DNA from: Picosynechococcus sp. PCC 7002
GTDB taxonomy: Bacteria > Cyanobacteriota > Cyanobacteriia > Cyanobacteriales > MRBY01
NCBI RefSeq assembly: GCF_963860125.1
Contig: NZ_CAWLFA010000006.1
Location: forward strand, 60,031 to 124,030
Reading direction: 5' to 3'
Length of the DNA: 64,000 nucleotides
The position numbers and the translations under genes are program-made. The notes below the pieces were generated by a model. It did not search any database and had not been told where the DNA came from. It saw only the letters and a program-made list of their open reading frames with translations. Of this stretch, positions 35,153 through 45,300 are shown piece by piece (position 1 is the first letter of the stretch; each line of letters opens with the position of its first letter).

Positions 35153-35347
35153 TCACCGGAATAGGTCTGGACTCTTCCTCTGCACACTCGACAGATTCCC
35201 ATATGCCAACTCTGGCAATGAAGAGTACTGGGGAGACGCAACTACCCGAAAACCGATATTGTGTTGTTGCGATTCGCAGAACGGCAATTCTCTGGATTGT
35301 TCAAGCACCACCGCAAAGAATTTTACTAGCTTCTTCGTTTGAGTCAT
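35153..35347 (-). pseudogene. C-terminal remnant of a formylglycine-generating-enzyme family protein
   Basis: The frame contains SRELPFCESQQHNIGFRVVAS. The 'NxIGFRVV' ending is the signature C-terminus of SUMF1/FGE-sulfatase domains, which are frequent in cyanobacteria. Everything upstream of the last ~20 conserved residues is gone and the reading frame runs on into unrelated sequence. This is the only recognisable content of the 35066-35366 gap. Confidence 0.4.
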
Positions 35348-35366
35348 TTACCCATGCTGATCCCAA

Positions 35367-35681
35367 TTAGAAGTTTATCTCTTCGTGGGTTGGGGTTAGC
35401 GGGTTTAGATTAGTCATCAATTCTTGCAGTAGATCTCGTTCTGGGTAAGTTTTGAGCAGTGCTTGTATGGCTTCATCATCCAAAATTTCCAGCATTTCGG
35501 ACAGTTTTAGGGATGCTTCGGATAGTTTGTCTTGGATGTGAGCATTTTGGGCGCGGGTCGCTCTAGCGCAGGCATAATCAAGGCGGGATTGGCAGGATTG
35601 CAAGTTGCTCGCCAATTTACTGAGGGCAGTGATGAGTACGGCTTGGTTGAGATCGTGGACATTTTTTTGTGGGTTATTCAT
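35367..35681 (-). CDS. hypothetical helical protein (104 aa)
   Basis: MNNPQKNVHDLNQAVLITALSKLASNLQSCQSRLDYACARATRAQNAHIQDKLSEASLKLSEMLEILDDEAIQALLKTYPERDLLQELM suggests three or four helices, with no membrane segment. Function unknown. It lies five bases after the stop of the giant methylase-helicase gene, so the two are probably co-transcribed. A partial, diverged copy of it is found at 33282-33559. Confidence 0.6.
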   Translation of the reverse strand: MNNPQKNVHDLNQAVLITALSKLASNLQSCQSRLDYACARATRAQNAHIQDKLSEASLKLSEMLEILDDEAIQALLKTYPERDLLQELMTNLNPLTPTHEEINF

Positions 35682-35686
35682 GGTGT

Positions 35687-38600
35687 TTATAGCTTGGGAT
35701 GGTGGTGAGGTTGTTCGTTAGATACTGAAATGGGTAAGGGCTGTGGCTGTTCTTTGGTAAATAATTGCTCGGCGGTAGTCAGGATTTTTTGGAGGTAGGC
35801 TCGGGTAGATTGGGGCTGAATTTTATGAATATCCCGCAGAGCTGGATCGCCTTGTAATAGAGTCGCGGTGAGTTCTTGTACTTGCAATCCTTTCTGTAAG
35901 CCTCTTTGGGCGACGGTTTGGAGAAAAGTTTCGGGGTGTTGGCGGTCTAAATTCGTTGCAAGTTGCTCAAAGGTGGCGACCCGACGATCTTCCTGCATGG
36001 CGGAGTGGATGGCTTCACTCAGGGGTTGACCGGCTTTGAATTGTTCGGCGATCGCCTGAATGCCCTGTAGATAATTGGCGGCTTTATCGATACAGCGGGC
36101 GTGAGCATACCACTGCCGTAATGCAGTCACGGACTGCTGAAAAGCGGCAAAATCATTTTCCATCGCAGTGACAGCTTTTTCCTGTAGGGGTTTTGTCGTC
36201 ACTTCCTGAATCCGTTGCAAATACGCTGGGGATTTGGCGATCGCCCTCGCCACTGTACTCCAATTCTCCGGACTAATGGCCAAATCTCTCGGACTTGAGG
36301 GGACACTATTCTGAAGCGGCGGGTCAGATTTTAGAACAAGCTGTTCCTGGGAATACGCTATTTTTTCTGGAGTTTCGGGAGCTGCTGGTGGCTCTGCAAC
36401 AATGATCTCTTCCTCTCGCCCTGGAACGAAATCTTGCCGACTGGCTTGCATGACTTCCGCCCAACCCTGGGCCAAAAGATTCCCAGAAAATAATTCAGCA
36501 AAACGATAATCTTTATTTCGCAGTTCACCTCCCGTTAAAGGGTTATAACTCGCCGTTTCTAGCAACGATAAATTGCCCCGCTGCCCAATCTGAAAGACCA
36601 TTTCCGCATCAATATAATGATCCCCATTCAATTCAGCGTAATGGCTCAAATAAAGCTGTTCACCATGCCGTTCAATCACAAAGGGTAAATAACCCCCCTG
36701 TTCAAAACGTTGATGGAAACTCTCTTCTGCCAAGACTAACTCTGCAAATCCCGATTCATGGAGAAGTTGGGCGATATGTTTCGCTGCCTGACTCCCCTGT
36801 TTCTCTGACGACAAAATACTCTGGGTTTTAGCTCTTGAGGACTGCACCGACGCAGTATATTCAGAAACCGCAGTTATAAGTATGGGTTCAAGGGACTCAG
36901 GCAGTGGTGGAGTGGCTATTGCGGCGGGTGGAGCATTGAAAATTTGCAATTGTTCCGTGGCTTCAGGCTGAACTGGAGTCGTTACCATCTGCTGTAATGT
37001 CGGCAAAGATTGTCCTAAATGTTCCCTTAATAATTCTTTGTAACTGGGATCATGGACGGCCAATTTTACTTTTAATGCCTCCATCAAAACCTGTACAACT
37101 GCCTCTAAATCCTGGGGAAGCACCCGCATTTCCATGCGTCCACCCACGGAATAAAACTCTTCTTGGGCAGCTTGGAGTAGGGATTCATTGAGAAAATATT
37201 TCCCGCCGCGACTCGTGGCTTCTGGAACCTGCAGCACAAAATATTCGGCAGCATCCCCATTTAAACGGGCTTGACCATTGGCTTTAATCGCTAAATCCAA
37301 CGCCAAGGATTCCACCACACCTCGATTATGACTCCATTCCGTGAGGAAAAGTCTGACCTGTTCCGAATTTTCAAAAAGTACAGGTTGCTGCTGGAGCTGC
37401 TCGACGATATCAAAATCCTGGTGCATCAACAGTCCCTGTCGGGTTTGCCCCTGCTGGTCGGTAAAGTTCACAAACTTACCCTTGGGAAATTTTTCGTAGG
37501 CTTTCAGCAAATTGCCGGTAAAGACCTGCATTTCTGTCCGCTGTGCCTGTTGCAGACGGTCAAACTCACTATAAATATTCCGTTCTGAATCCGCTGGATT
37601 GAGGGTAATACTAGAGGCCCGTCCGGTATTGATTTTAGAAAAAGGTAAAGAAAGCCGTTTCCCTTCGAGGCTGATAATTTGCATCATCCAGTTGGTGGGG
37701 GCACTAGGACTACCGATCATGCGACTTTTTTGAGTAATGTCTATCACCACACCGGAGGAAATTTTTACACTTTCCAAACCAAGGCTAAAAAACTGAACGG
37801 GTTCTCCCACTGGAAATTGCTCAATGATCTTCTGAACAGCATCCCACTGTTGATCGAGTTTTTCCTGGGTTTTTTCTAGAGTTGCCGCAGATCTGAGTTG
37901 GGACAATACCCGCTCTCGATAGACGGTCATCGCGGTTTGGAGGGCTTGGAGTTTGACCTGACCCTGTTGTTCGGCGATCGCCTGAATAACTTCCAGATCA
38001 TTCTCGTCAATGGTTTTTACCTTGGGTTGTTCGAGATTTTCTCGCACCAAGTTCATTACCTGTAATTGGGAAGGGGGTTTATTGATTACATTGGCATCGA
38101 CCACCTCCAGCACCACAGTTCCAGTAAATTCGCTGACTACATTGGCATCCGCTGGCACAACTTCCATCATTGCTACAGTGCGGGCATCGAGGTCGAGTTT
38201 ATCCGCCGCAAGAATGTTCTCCCCCATCGCCTCTTTTTGTTTGATCAGGGCTTCAGTTTCGGTTTCGATGATGCCGTAAAGTTCTTCTTGGTCTGACAAA
38301 GGTAAAAGGGGGATACGTCCTGTCACCCGTTGGATGAGGGCAGTATCTCCGTCTAAACTGCCCCGTGTCGGGTAGGACAACATGGCATCGAGTTCTGGAT
38401 TTTCCTCTAATAATTCGGTGATTACCTCCTCTCCAGCGGTATTCATAAAATCAGTCACATTGCCGACACTGAGGGCGGAATCCCGTCCGGCGGTGGTATT
38501 GGCATTGAGGGATGCCATTTTTTTCGCCAAGATTGCGCCCAAACGTTTCTCGGCGGGAACATCTGCCATTACCAGGGTGAATTTTGGCTCGATCACCTGC

Positions 38601-41600
38601 CCAAAACGGTTTGCCCGTCCCAACATTTGCATCATCTGGTTAATATCCCGCTCAGTCTGGGCGACGATCATGTGTCGGGGGCGTTGGTCAGTAAATTTCT
38701 CAGAGGCATGGAGGCTAATCCCCGTCGCACCGCTGCGGTTTAAGATGACAACATCTAATTGCCCACTGTTAAAGCGATTGACAATATCAATTTTGGCTTG
38801 GGGGCTGGTGTCCTTGGCGGAACGGAGGACATAGGTCATGCCTGAATCGTTGTACTGGAGAATGCTGCTGCGTCCTGTAATTTCATCAACGCGATAACCC
38901 TCCTGGGCTAAACGGTATTTCATGTAATCGATGGAACTGAGGGGAATTTTGGAAAAATCGGCATTGGCAAGGATTTCCTTGGCTTCTTCAAAGGCGGCGA
39001 TCGCCTCTTCACCCAACTGGTCAGCGGTCATGGGCATTCGAGTACGTTTGCCGAGATAGTCGGTAATAATGACATCGCGGGAACGTTCGAGATAACGGTT
39101 CAGAACGTCGCCAAAGGTAATTTCAATTGCTTCCCCTGCCTCGATGCCTTGGTCTTTGGCATAACTGCCGATGAAGCTATCCATGGTATTGGACAGGGCA
39201 ATTAAGGGTTTTTCGCCTCGTTCCAGGGCGGCGATCGCCTCTTGGACGGTGGCCTCTGCTTTTTGGGAAAGTAATCCCTGTTCAATAGCATTGTGCATGA
39301 GGGAAGTAAAATTTACCGACTGCACACTAGCCTGCCCAATGGAATTGTCCTCGCTAAGACTCTTCGCTTCTGCCCTCACCTCCTTGCGCAATTCCTTCAT
39401 TGCCTTGGCTTTGGTCGCATCAAAGCGATCAATCGCTCGCATCACGGCGGAAATATTGTCGGCAACGTCTTGATCTACAGGAACAGTCTTGGCATCGAAA
39501 CTAATATTGTCAAAACTCCGTTCCCGTCGCAGCATATTGCCCGCACGGACAAACTGGGTTGCCATCATCTGCTGGAGGGGAATTCCTCCCGCTTTTAGGG
39601 TATTTTCCAGGCGATACATACTGTCTACCGCATGGATTGCATCGGTTCCTCTAGCATATAAATCCATTACGGCGGGATTTTTAGTGGCAGTGGCAGACAT
39701 AAACACTGCACCAGCACTGAGATCCACTAATTCCCGCACAAATTCGGCGCGGTTGGGAGCCTGTCCGGCATTCCAGGTTTCAGCTTGACTACCACCAGCT
39801 TCGTGGGCTTCATCGAAAATAAAAACCGAACGGTGGGCGATCGCCCTCAAGAATTCCCGACGGTAAGGCTCTTGATTACTAACCGTTTGTAGCTGGTTAT
39901 AGGTGGTGAAGACCGCATCATAACTCCCTAGATCCATACGTTTAGCGAGTTGGAACATTTCCGCTTCCTGACTCGCTTTATCGCCTGTAGTTAGCACGGC
40001 TCCATTGTTCAAGGCAAGTCTTTCACCGTTATTAGTGATAAATGGCGTGAGTCCACCGTGACCAATATCTGCCAAATCCTCTAGCATCGCCGCATAAAGA
40101 TTGGGTTTCTGGGTGACAAACACGGGAATATAACCCTGCCGTTTCGCATCAATGATATTGGCAGCACCAAATCTGCCTTTTCCATTGCCGGTCTGGTCGC
40201 CATTGAGGAAAATTTTGCCCTTATCCTTCTGGGAAAAGGCGAGGGCCAGGGCATCAATCTGCTCGGCATACAACACCTCAAACATCGCTGCTTTGGATTC
40301 ATACCCCAACCTCGTCTGCACAAACTCGTCGAGATTGCCATATTCTGTTTCCAACTGATCCAAGGCTTTTTGGGCTGCTACCGCCATATTGGTGGGGATC
40401 AAGGTTTGCGGCGATCTCCCTTGGCTGCGGGGTTGGTAGGGAATATTAAATTCTTCACGCATAATCTGAACTGCATCTATTGCAAAGGTGTCCTGAGTTC
40501 CGACAGAAATTGGGAGATTGTCACTGCGTCGTGCTGTGCCATCGCTTCGGGATTCGCTTCTAAACTGGCTAGATTCATGGGAAATTCCACCATTGAGTTG
40601 GTCGTCTGCCACCAGTCCAGCCATGTTGAATCGAATTCCAGCAGATTCACTGCCCAGTTCATCATCCAGTCGCTGATTTCGTCGGTGTCCTCTTTCTGAT
40701 AGAGCAAAGGAGCCATTAAAAACGGATTGAGTTGCTGTAATGTCTGCTCCAAATCCTGCTGTAAGTTCTCCATCGGTTTGTTCTGTTCCAAGTGTTGACG
40801 GCACATCCATTCCACCCGCACCTTCATCAATTCGAGATATGTTTGCCAGTCGAGGGCTGTTAGGTTGGCTGGAATCCGCACCATGAATAACGCCTGATCC
40901 CCCTCCCCTGAGGGAATCCACACTCGGTCGGCTGTTTGGTACTCGCTGTAACTCGGCAATTGGACGGTGCTGAAGATAGTCATCGAGAAATCCTCGTAAT
41001 TGGTTAAAACTTGTGTAAATTCGGGGCGATTCTACGGCGGGTAAGGGGCGTTCCGATTGACCCCTTCCAGCAATCTGGATGATGTCGATCGCCCAACCTG
41101 CCCCCTGTTTTCGGTACAAATCGCCGCTGATGGTGAAGTGATCAATGACGTTGTACTGCTGCTGCAAGATATAAAAAAAGCGTCGGGTTTCCAGACTGTT
41201 ATAGGCCTCCGCCCGTTCCGCTGGGGTAATTTCTGGTTTGCCTCCCAAAATCAAAACTGCTCTACCATCGTCTTTCATCGCCTGCAACGAATGGAGGGCG
41301 ATCGCCTGATCAATTTGGCTTGTTGTCCCCATCTCTCCAGCGAGGCGAAATCGCTTCCCCTTCACCCGACCAAACGGCGGATTCATGATCACCACATCAT
41401 AGAGTTGGTTCGGCAGATATGCCGTTGCATCCTGTTCCGTCACTGTGAACCCTTGGCTACGGAGTTGATTAGCTCGATCTGGATTCAGTTCATTAACAGT
41501 ACAATTTTCCGGTGCTGCCCCTAGCAATAATGCTCCGTTTCCTGCGGTCGGTTCATAGATTTTTGCAGTTTGACTTCCCGGCTCAATGGCGATCGCCTGA

Positions 41601-41671
41601 ATGCCCTGTAGATAATTGGCGGCTTTATCGATACAACGGGCGTGAGCATACCACTGCCGTAATGCAGTCAC
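35687..41671 (-). CDS. giant methyltransferase-Strawberry-notch helicase protein (1994 aa)
   Basis: Residues 38-210 form an N6-adenine methyltransferase with motif I YEPTAGNGALLLGA (39-52) and NPPF (97-100). Residues ~420-1050 are a superfamily 2 helicase of Strawberry-notch type: GDQTGNGKGRFGAANI near 485-500 (Walker A region), IFDEAHEAGG near 617, FMSATATKNP, and LNRSGATGISLHAS with MLGRANRFGQ near 1020. The C-terminal ~900 residues are helical with unknown domains. The GTG start lies in a 107-bp segment duplicated from codons near the C-terminus, so the true N-terminus may have been lost. The linker at residues ~229-398 is Ser/Gly/Arg-rich and covers another well-formed frame (40477-40983). 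Such proteins occur on phages and large plasmids and may protect or process incoming DNA. Confidence 0.8.
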   Translation of the reverse strand: MTALRQWYAHARCIDKAANYLQGIQAIAIEPGSQTAKIYEPTAGNGALLLGAAPENCTVNELNPDRANQLRSQGFTVTEQDATAYLPNQLYDVVIMNPPFGRVKGKRFRLAGEMGTTSQIDQAIALHSLQAMKDDGRAVLILGGKPEITPAERAEAYNSLETRRFFYILQQQYNVIDHFTISGDLYRKQGAGWAIDIIQIAGRGQSERPLPAVESPRIYTSFNQLRGFLDDYLQHRPIAELQRVPNSRPSVDSLRGGGSGVIHGADSSQPNSPRLANISRIDEGAGGMDVPSTLGTEQTDGELTAGFGADITATQSVFNGSFALSERGHRRNQRLDDELGSESAGIRFNMAGLVADDQLNGGISHESSQFRSESRSDGTARRSDNLPISVGTQDTFAIDAVQIMREEFNIPYQPRSQGRSPQTLIPTNMAVAAQKALDQLETEYGNLDEFVQTRLGYESKAAMFEVLYAEQIDALALAFSQKDKGKIFLNGDQTGNGKGRFGAANIIDAKRQGYIPVFVTQKPNLYAAMLEDLADIGHGGLTPFITNNGERLALNNGAVLTTGDKASQEAEMFQLAKRMDLGSYDAVFTTYNQLQTVSNQEPYRREFLRAIAHRSVFIFDEAHEAGGSQAETWNAGQAPNRAEFVRELVDLSAGAVFMSATATKNPAVMDLYARGTDAIHAVDSMYRLENTLKAGGIPLQQMMATQFVRAGNMLRRERSFDNISFDAKTVPVDQDVADNISAVMRAIDRFDATKAKAMKELRKEVRAEAKSLSEDNSIGQASVQSVNFTSLMHNAIEQGLLSQKAEATVQEAIAALERGEKPLIALSNTMDSFIGSYAKDQGIEAGEAIEITFGDVLNRYLERSRDVIITDYLGKRTRMPMTADQLGEEAIAAFEEAKEILANADFSKIPLSSIDYMKYRLAQEGYRVDEITGRSSILQYNDSGMTYVLRSAKDTSPQAKIDIVNRFNSGQLDVVILNRSGATGISLHASEKFTDQRPRHMIVAQTERDINQMMQMLGRANRFGQVIEPKFTLVMADVPAEKRLGAILAKKMASLNANTTAGRDSALSVGNVTDFMNTAGEEVITELLEENPELDAMLSYPTRGSLDGDTALIQRVTGRIPLLPLSDQEELYGIIETETEALIKQKEAMGENILAADKLDLDARTVAMMEVVPADANVVSEFTGTVVLEVVDANVINKPPSQLQVMNLVRENLEQPKVKTIDENDLEVIQAIAEQQGQVKLQALQTAMTVYRERVLSQLRSAATLEKTQEKLDQQWDAVQKIIEQFPVGEPVQFFSLGLESVKISSGVVIDITQKSRMIGSPSAPTNWMMQIISLEGKRLSLPFSKINTGRASSITLNPADSERNIYSEFDRLQQAQRTEMQVFTGNLLKAYEKFPKGKFVNFTDQQGQTRQGLLMHQDFDIVEQLQQQPVLFENSEQVRLFLTEWSHNRGVVESLALDLAIKANGQARLNGDAAEYFVLQVPEATSRGGKYFLNESLLQAAQEEFYSVGGRMEMRVLPQDLEAVVQVLMEALKVKLAVHDPSYKELLREHLGQSLPTLQQMVTTPVQPEATEQLQIFNAPPAAIATPPLPESLEPILITAVSEYTASVQSSRAKTQSILSSEKQGSQAAKHIAQLLHESGFAELVLAEESFHQRFEQGGYLPFVIERHGEQLYLSHYAELNGDHYIDAEMVFQIGQRGNLSLLETASYNPLTGGELRNKDYRFAELFSGNLLAQGWAEVMQASRQDFVPGREEEIIVAEPPAAPETPEKIAYSQEQLVLKSDPPLQNSVPSSPRDLAISPENWSTVARAIAKSPAYLQRIQEVTTKPLQEKAVTAMENDFAAFQQSVTALRQWYAHARCIDKAANYLQGIQAIAEQFKAGQPLSEAIHSAMQEDRRVATFEQLATNLDRQHPETFLQTVAQRGLQKGLQVQELTATLLQGDPALRDIHKIQPQSTRAYLQKILTTAEQLFTKEQPQPLPISVSNEQPHHHPKL
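36047..36153 (-). repeat. 107-bp direct repeat, copy 1 (in the 3' part of the giant gene)
   Basis: It is nearly identical (two visible mismatches, at the CAGCGG/CAACGG and CTGCTG/CTGTTG positions) to 41588-41694, in the same orientation and 5541 bp away. It starts at a HIP1 site GGCGATCGCC and encodes the segment VTALRQWYAHARCIDKAA and following residues. Confidence 0.9.
40477..40983 (-). CDS. overprinted 168-aa protein inside the giant gene (different frame)
   Basis: This frame is on the same strand as the giant gene but shifted by one base. It starts with ATG preceded by GAGG at an 8-base spacing and reads like a structured protein rich in Trp, Met and acidic residues (ALDWQTYLELMKVRVEWMCR, EISDWMMNWAVNLLEFDS, TWLDWWQTTNSMVEF). 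The giant protein's own frame across it is a low-complexity Ser/Gly/Arg linker, which is what an overprinted or secondarily opened frame looks like. I do not recognise a family. The methylase and helicase may once have been separate genes flanking this one. Confidence 0.6.
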   Translation of the reverse strand: MTIFSTVQLPSYSEYQTADRVWIPSGEGDQALFMVRIPANLTALDWQTYLELMKVRVEWMCRQHLEQNKPMENLQQDLEQTLQQLNPFLMAPLLYQKEDTDEISDWMMNWAVNLLEFDSTWLDWWQTTNSMVEFPMNLASLEANPEAMAQHDAVTISQFLSELRTPLQ

Positions 41672-41694
41672 GGACTGTTGAAAAGCGGCAAAAT
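41588..41694 (-). repeat. 107-bp direct repeat, copy 2 (at the 5' end of the giant gene)
   Basis: This is the second copy of the repeat at 36047-36153. It supplies the first ~28 codons of the giant protein. It is joined on the left to the methylase coding sequence (IEPGSQTAKIYEP) and on the right to the 33-bp gap before the RelE-like stop codon. Confidence 0.9.
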
Positions 41695-41727
41695 GAAAGA
41701 TGTAGCGAGCGTTAACACTATCAAAAT

Positions 41728-42075
41728 CTAATTTGAATAATTTTCTATGATTTGTCGGATATCTTCGGGAGAAATATTTGCTCTTTCGGATTTTGTGTAC
41801 AGCGTCAATAAAATAATGCCTGTATCGGTTTTGAGATAGTAAATTAGTCGATAACCACCACTTTTTCCTTTCTGAACATCACTATTACGGATTCTCAGTT
41901 TAAAAACAGGATAGCTCACGCCGGGAATTTGATCGCCGGGTAACTCGCCTTGGCTAAGAGCTTCGATAATGGGCTGAAGATCTTGCTTGATATTGCGATA
42001 TTTCTTGCCTAATTTACGGAGATTGCGACGGAAAACAGCGGATGTTTCAATTTGGATTGGGTTTTTATCCGGCAT
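41728..42075 (-). CDS. RelE/ParE-like toxin
   Basis: This 115-aa protein begins MPDKNPIQIETSAVFRRNLRKLGKKYRNIKQDL and has the RelE-type pattern: the helical hairpin, then YPVFKLRIRNSDVQKGKSGGYRLIYYL and IILLTLYTKSERANIS. The basic residues Arg and Lys on the central sheet and the late Tyr (LYTKSE) suit an mRNA interferase. I use the ATG at 42075, which gives the normal family start. It overlaps the antitoxin gene by 11 bp. Confidence 0.8.
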   Translation of the reverse strand: MPDKNPIQIETSAVFRRNLRKLGKKYRNIKQDLQPIIEALSQGELPGDQIPGVSYPVFKLRIRNSDVQKGKSGGYRLIYYLKTDTGIILLTLYTKSERANISPEDIRQIIENYSN

Positions 42076-42310
42076 GGTCGATATCATCCCAAAGTTTTTC
42101 AATGGGAAGGGTTTGTCCGGTCATTGCTTCATGCCATGCTTGCCGGAAATCATCGAGTAATTCTGCTCTTGTGGGTTCGTCGTCGGCTTCGTCTTCTTCG
42201 GGAATGAGGATAATGACTTCGACACGGCTATTTTTAATCGCAACTAAAGGATCATCAAGGGTAAGTTGACCCTGAGCATCAATGGTTGCCATGACTTTTT
42301 GTGCTTTCAT
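42065..42310 (-). CDS. antitoxin of the RelE-like toxin
   Basis: This 81-aa protein starts with a beta-strand region (VMATIDAQGQLTLDDPLVAI, similar to SpoVT/AbrB-type or cyanobacterial antitoxins), followed by VEVIILIPEEDEADDEP and an acidic helical tail that would bind the basic toxin. It is the first gene of the pair. The true start may be the Met at 42292. It lies directly after the large restriction-modification gene and could share its transcript. Confidence 0.7.
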   Translation of the reverse strand: MKAQKVMATIDAQGQLTLDDPLVAIKNSRVEVIILIPEEDEADDEPTRAELLDDFRQAWHEAMTGQTLPIEKLWDDIDHAG

Positions 42311-42327
42311 AAAATGACTCTCTTTAT

Positions 42328-45300
42328 CTAAGTTAGTGATGGTAATTTAATCTTGAGTTTTTCTAGTTCTTGATTAATCCAATGAATTGCAGTCTTTTCA
42401 TCTGTTTCAATCGCTTTTTCAACGCCGTGTTTGGCAATTTCTAAAAGTTGTTTTGATTGTGCTTTTGAATGAAAAGATGACTTTATAAACTGCACAATTT
42501 TATTTTGTGATGCTGTTGGCAAGAGTGGAATTTTAATTGCTGCCAAATCCGGTTGTGAAATACTGTAATAAGCTACACCATGAACTCTTCGCTCGACTTG
42601 TAAATATCCAAATTTGGAATTTAGAAATAAGCTTACATACTCTGGACAAAGTTTACTTTTATACTCTTCATTGATACGAACCAGCATAATTTCACTACTG
42701 ATTATCGCATCAACTTCATTCTCTGTTACCACTGCTGAGTTCCCAAAACTACCTTTTCGAGTGAATAAAATATCTCCAGTATGTAAACCGACTGATTTTG
42801 CGACATCATCCATTGTGATGGGAATTTTAACAGCACTGTCATAATTAATTTGCCCATTTTTAATGTCTCCAACACGAATATATGGAGTTCCTTCTTCTGT
42901 GTATTCTCGATAATCAAAACCGTTTTGTATCGGTTCAATCAACATTCCAAGTGGCTCCACAGAAAAACCACAGTTCTGAATTGCTAATTCTGCTTGATCA
43001 TATTTGGGTTGGTAATATTCAGCATCTAACCTTGCATCGCCCAGCAAAAATGACTCAGAAAAACGCTTAACTGCAACTGTCTCCTCCGTCGGCTCCCAAT
43101 CCTTTAACCCCAACTCCGACAGCAATAAATCTTCCGCCTCTTGATAAGTTTTGATCGACTCTAATCTCTTAAGATGTGCTCTATCAAATATTTCTTTCAA
43201 CTTCAACTGAAACTCCCTATTTAAGAGTGGAATTTTTACTGCTGCGAGTTCTTGAGAATTAACATTTGACTGATTAATTGAAATTCTTGCTCGCCTTTTT
43301 ATATCCCAAATACCCAAATTAGAATTCAAAAAAGCAACTAAATATTCAGGCAGTATTTTTGATTCATCAGTCCTTACTCGTATCAAATAAGATGCAAACA
43401 CAAATTCACGGTCTGAGGATATTTTAAATAATCCTGTTCTTCCAACAAGATCAAAAGAGTTAGTTCTATTAAATAAAATATCTCTTTCCTTTAATTTATA
43501 TTTCTCTATCTCTATAGAAGAAATCTTGGCAGATTTTAGAACATCAATATCACACAACATATTGTGTATTTCATTCATCCTATATATTTTTGTGCCTTCT
43601 CCCTCCTCATTCATTTCTATTGAAATTCCATACTGAACTAGTGTCAAATGTTTTCCTATATCAACATATTCATACTTCTGATTTTTTAAAGGTGGTTTTC
43701 GATGAAATTCACTGTCAACTCTAAAGTCTTTATTTTTTAAAGTTTCACTGAGTAAAACTTCACTTGCTTCTAGCCCATCCATTAACCGCTCGTACTTATC
43801 TTTACTAAATGGCGTAACAAATGGGCTTTGTTCAAAAAAACTGAGCTTTTCCTTCTTCACAAATTCCATAAACGCTTCAGCAATGCCATCCTCCGTTAAC
43901 CCCTCATGGTTAAACAGATCATGGTCAATCACCAAATGTTGATGCTCATCTAGCAGTAAATCTCTTTCTTTGTCCCTAGCCGATGACATCTCCTCATCCG
44001 GTGGAACGATCCGCCGATAAATCTTTTCCCCCGAATTATCCTTACCCGACTTCTGCATCGTCGCAAAAAAGATATTGTAATCATCCTGTCTCGGACACAA
44101 CGCCCCGGCCCTCGGATCATCATTCCACTTCTGCACCAATAACACCGATGTCTTTGTGCCCGTGTGCGGCTTAAAAGTATTCCCATGCAAACCCACCACC
44201 GCCAAAATCCGGCAACGCTCCGCAATAAACTCCCGAATTTGCTTATCCGACGAATTATTGAACCGACCCTGCGGTAAAACAATTGCCATTCTGCCCCCCG
44301 GCTTCAGGAAATCCAGATTCCGCTCAATAAACAGAATGTCCCGCCCGACTTTCGTTTGCCACTTACCATTCGGCTTTTTTGACAACGCATACTTATGAAT
44401 AATGCGCCCTTCCTTGATGTCCCCAGCAAACGGCGGATTCGCCATAAGAACATCAAACTCGAACTCTTTATAACTATTGCTATTCTTCCGCAGCTTCTTT
44501 AAACGCTTAAAACCATCATTGTAAGTATCATTCCACGACTCCTCTTTAGTGATTTCGTCCCACCCGTCATAATCCAACGTATTCAGACGCATCACATTCG
44601 TTTGACCGTCCCCAGCAATAAGATTTAGAGTCCGCGCCACCCGTACCGACTTTTCATCAAAATCAATCGCAAAAACCCGTTTCTCCACATATTCCGTACA
44701 ACGGTGGGGCTTTTCCTCGATGGTAAAAAGATGACTCGCCTCGATCCCTTCATCCTCTAGGATTTGCTTCCACACATGAAAAATTGTATGTACAGGAAAC
44801 CCAGACGAACCCGCCGCCGTGTCGATCATGTACTCATCCTCTTGCGGATTGAGCATTTTGACACACATATCAATCACATAGCGCGGCGTAAAATATTGCC
44901 CCTTCTCACCTTTGCTGCTCTGGTTCACCAAATACTCAAACGCTTCATCAATCACGTCTAAATTTGAGTTGAACAGCTTTACATTTTCCAGCGATCGCAC
45001 ACAAACTGATAAATGAGAAGGCGTGAGTGTAATCTTAGAATCCTCACTAAAGACCCCCTCCCACTTTTCCTTCGCTCGATCAAACAGATCTTGAATCTTA
45101 TTTTTTAGAGCCGTTTCCGTTTGCCCCGTATTCCGAAACTCTAAAATACGCTTATTTCGGTTGCTACCTTGCCCAGAGAGCCATTCATCATAGAGCTTGG
45201 TGAAAATGAGCTTAAAAACTTCCTCAAAAACATCCACCCCAGCATTTGCTAAAACCTCATCCTCCATCTCCTCGATTAATGCCCGCAAAGACATCTTTTC

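Noticed and set aside
44156..44398. 80-codon plus-strand frame in the restriction gene
   Set aside because: Antisense of conserved methylase motifs, with no independent evidence.
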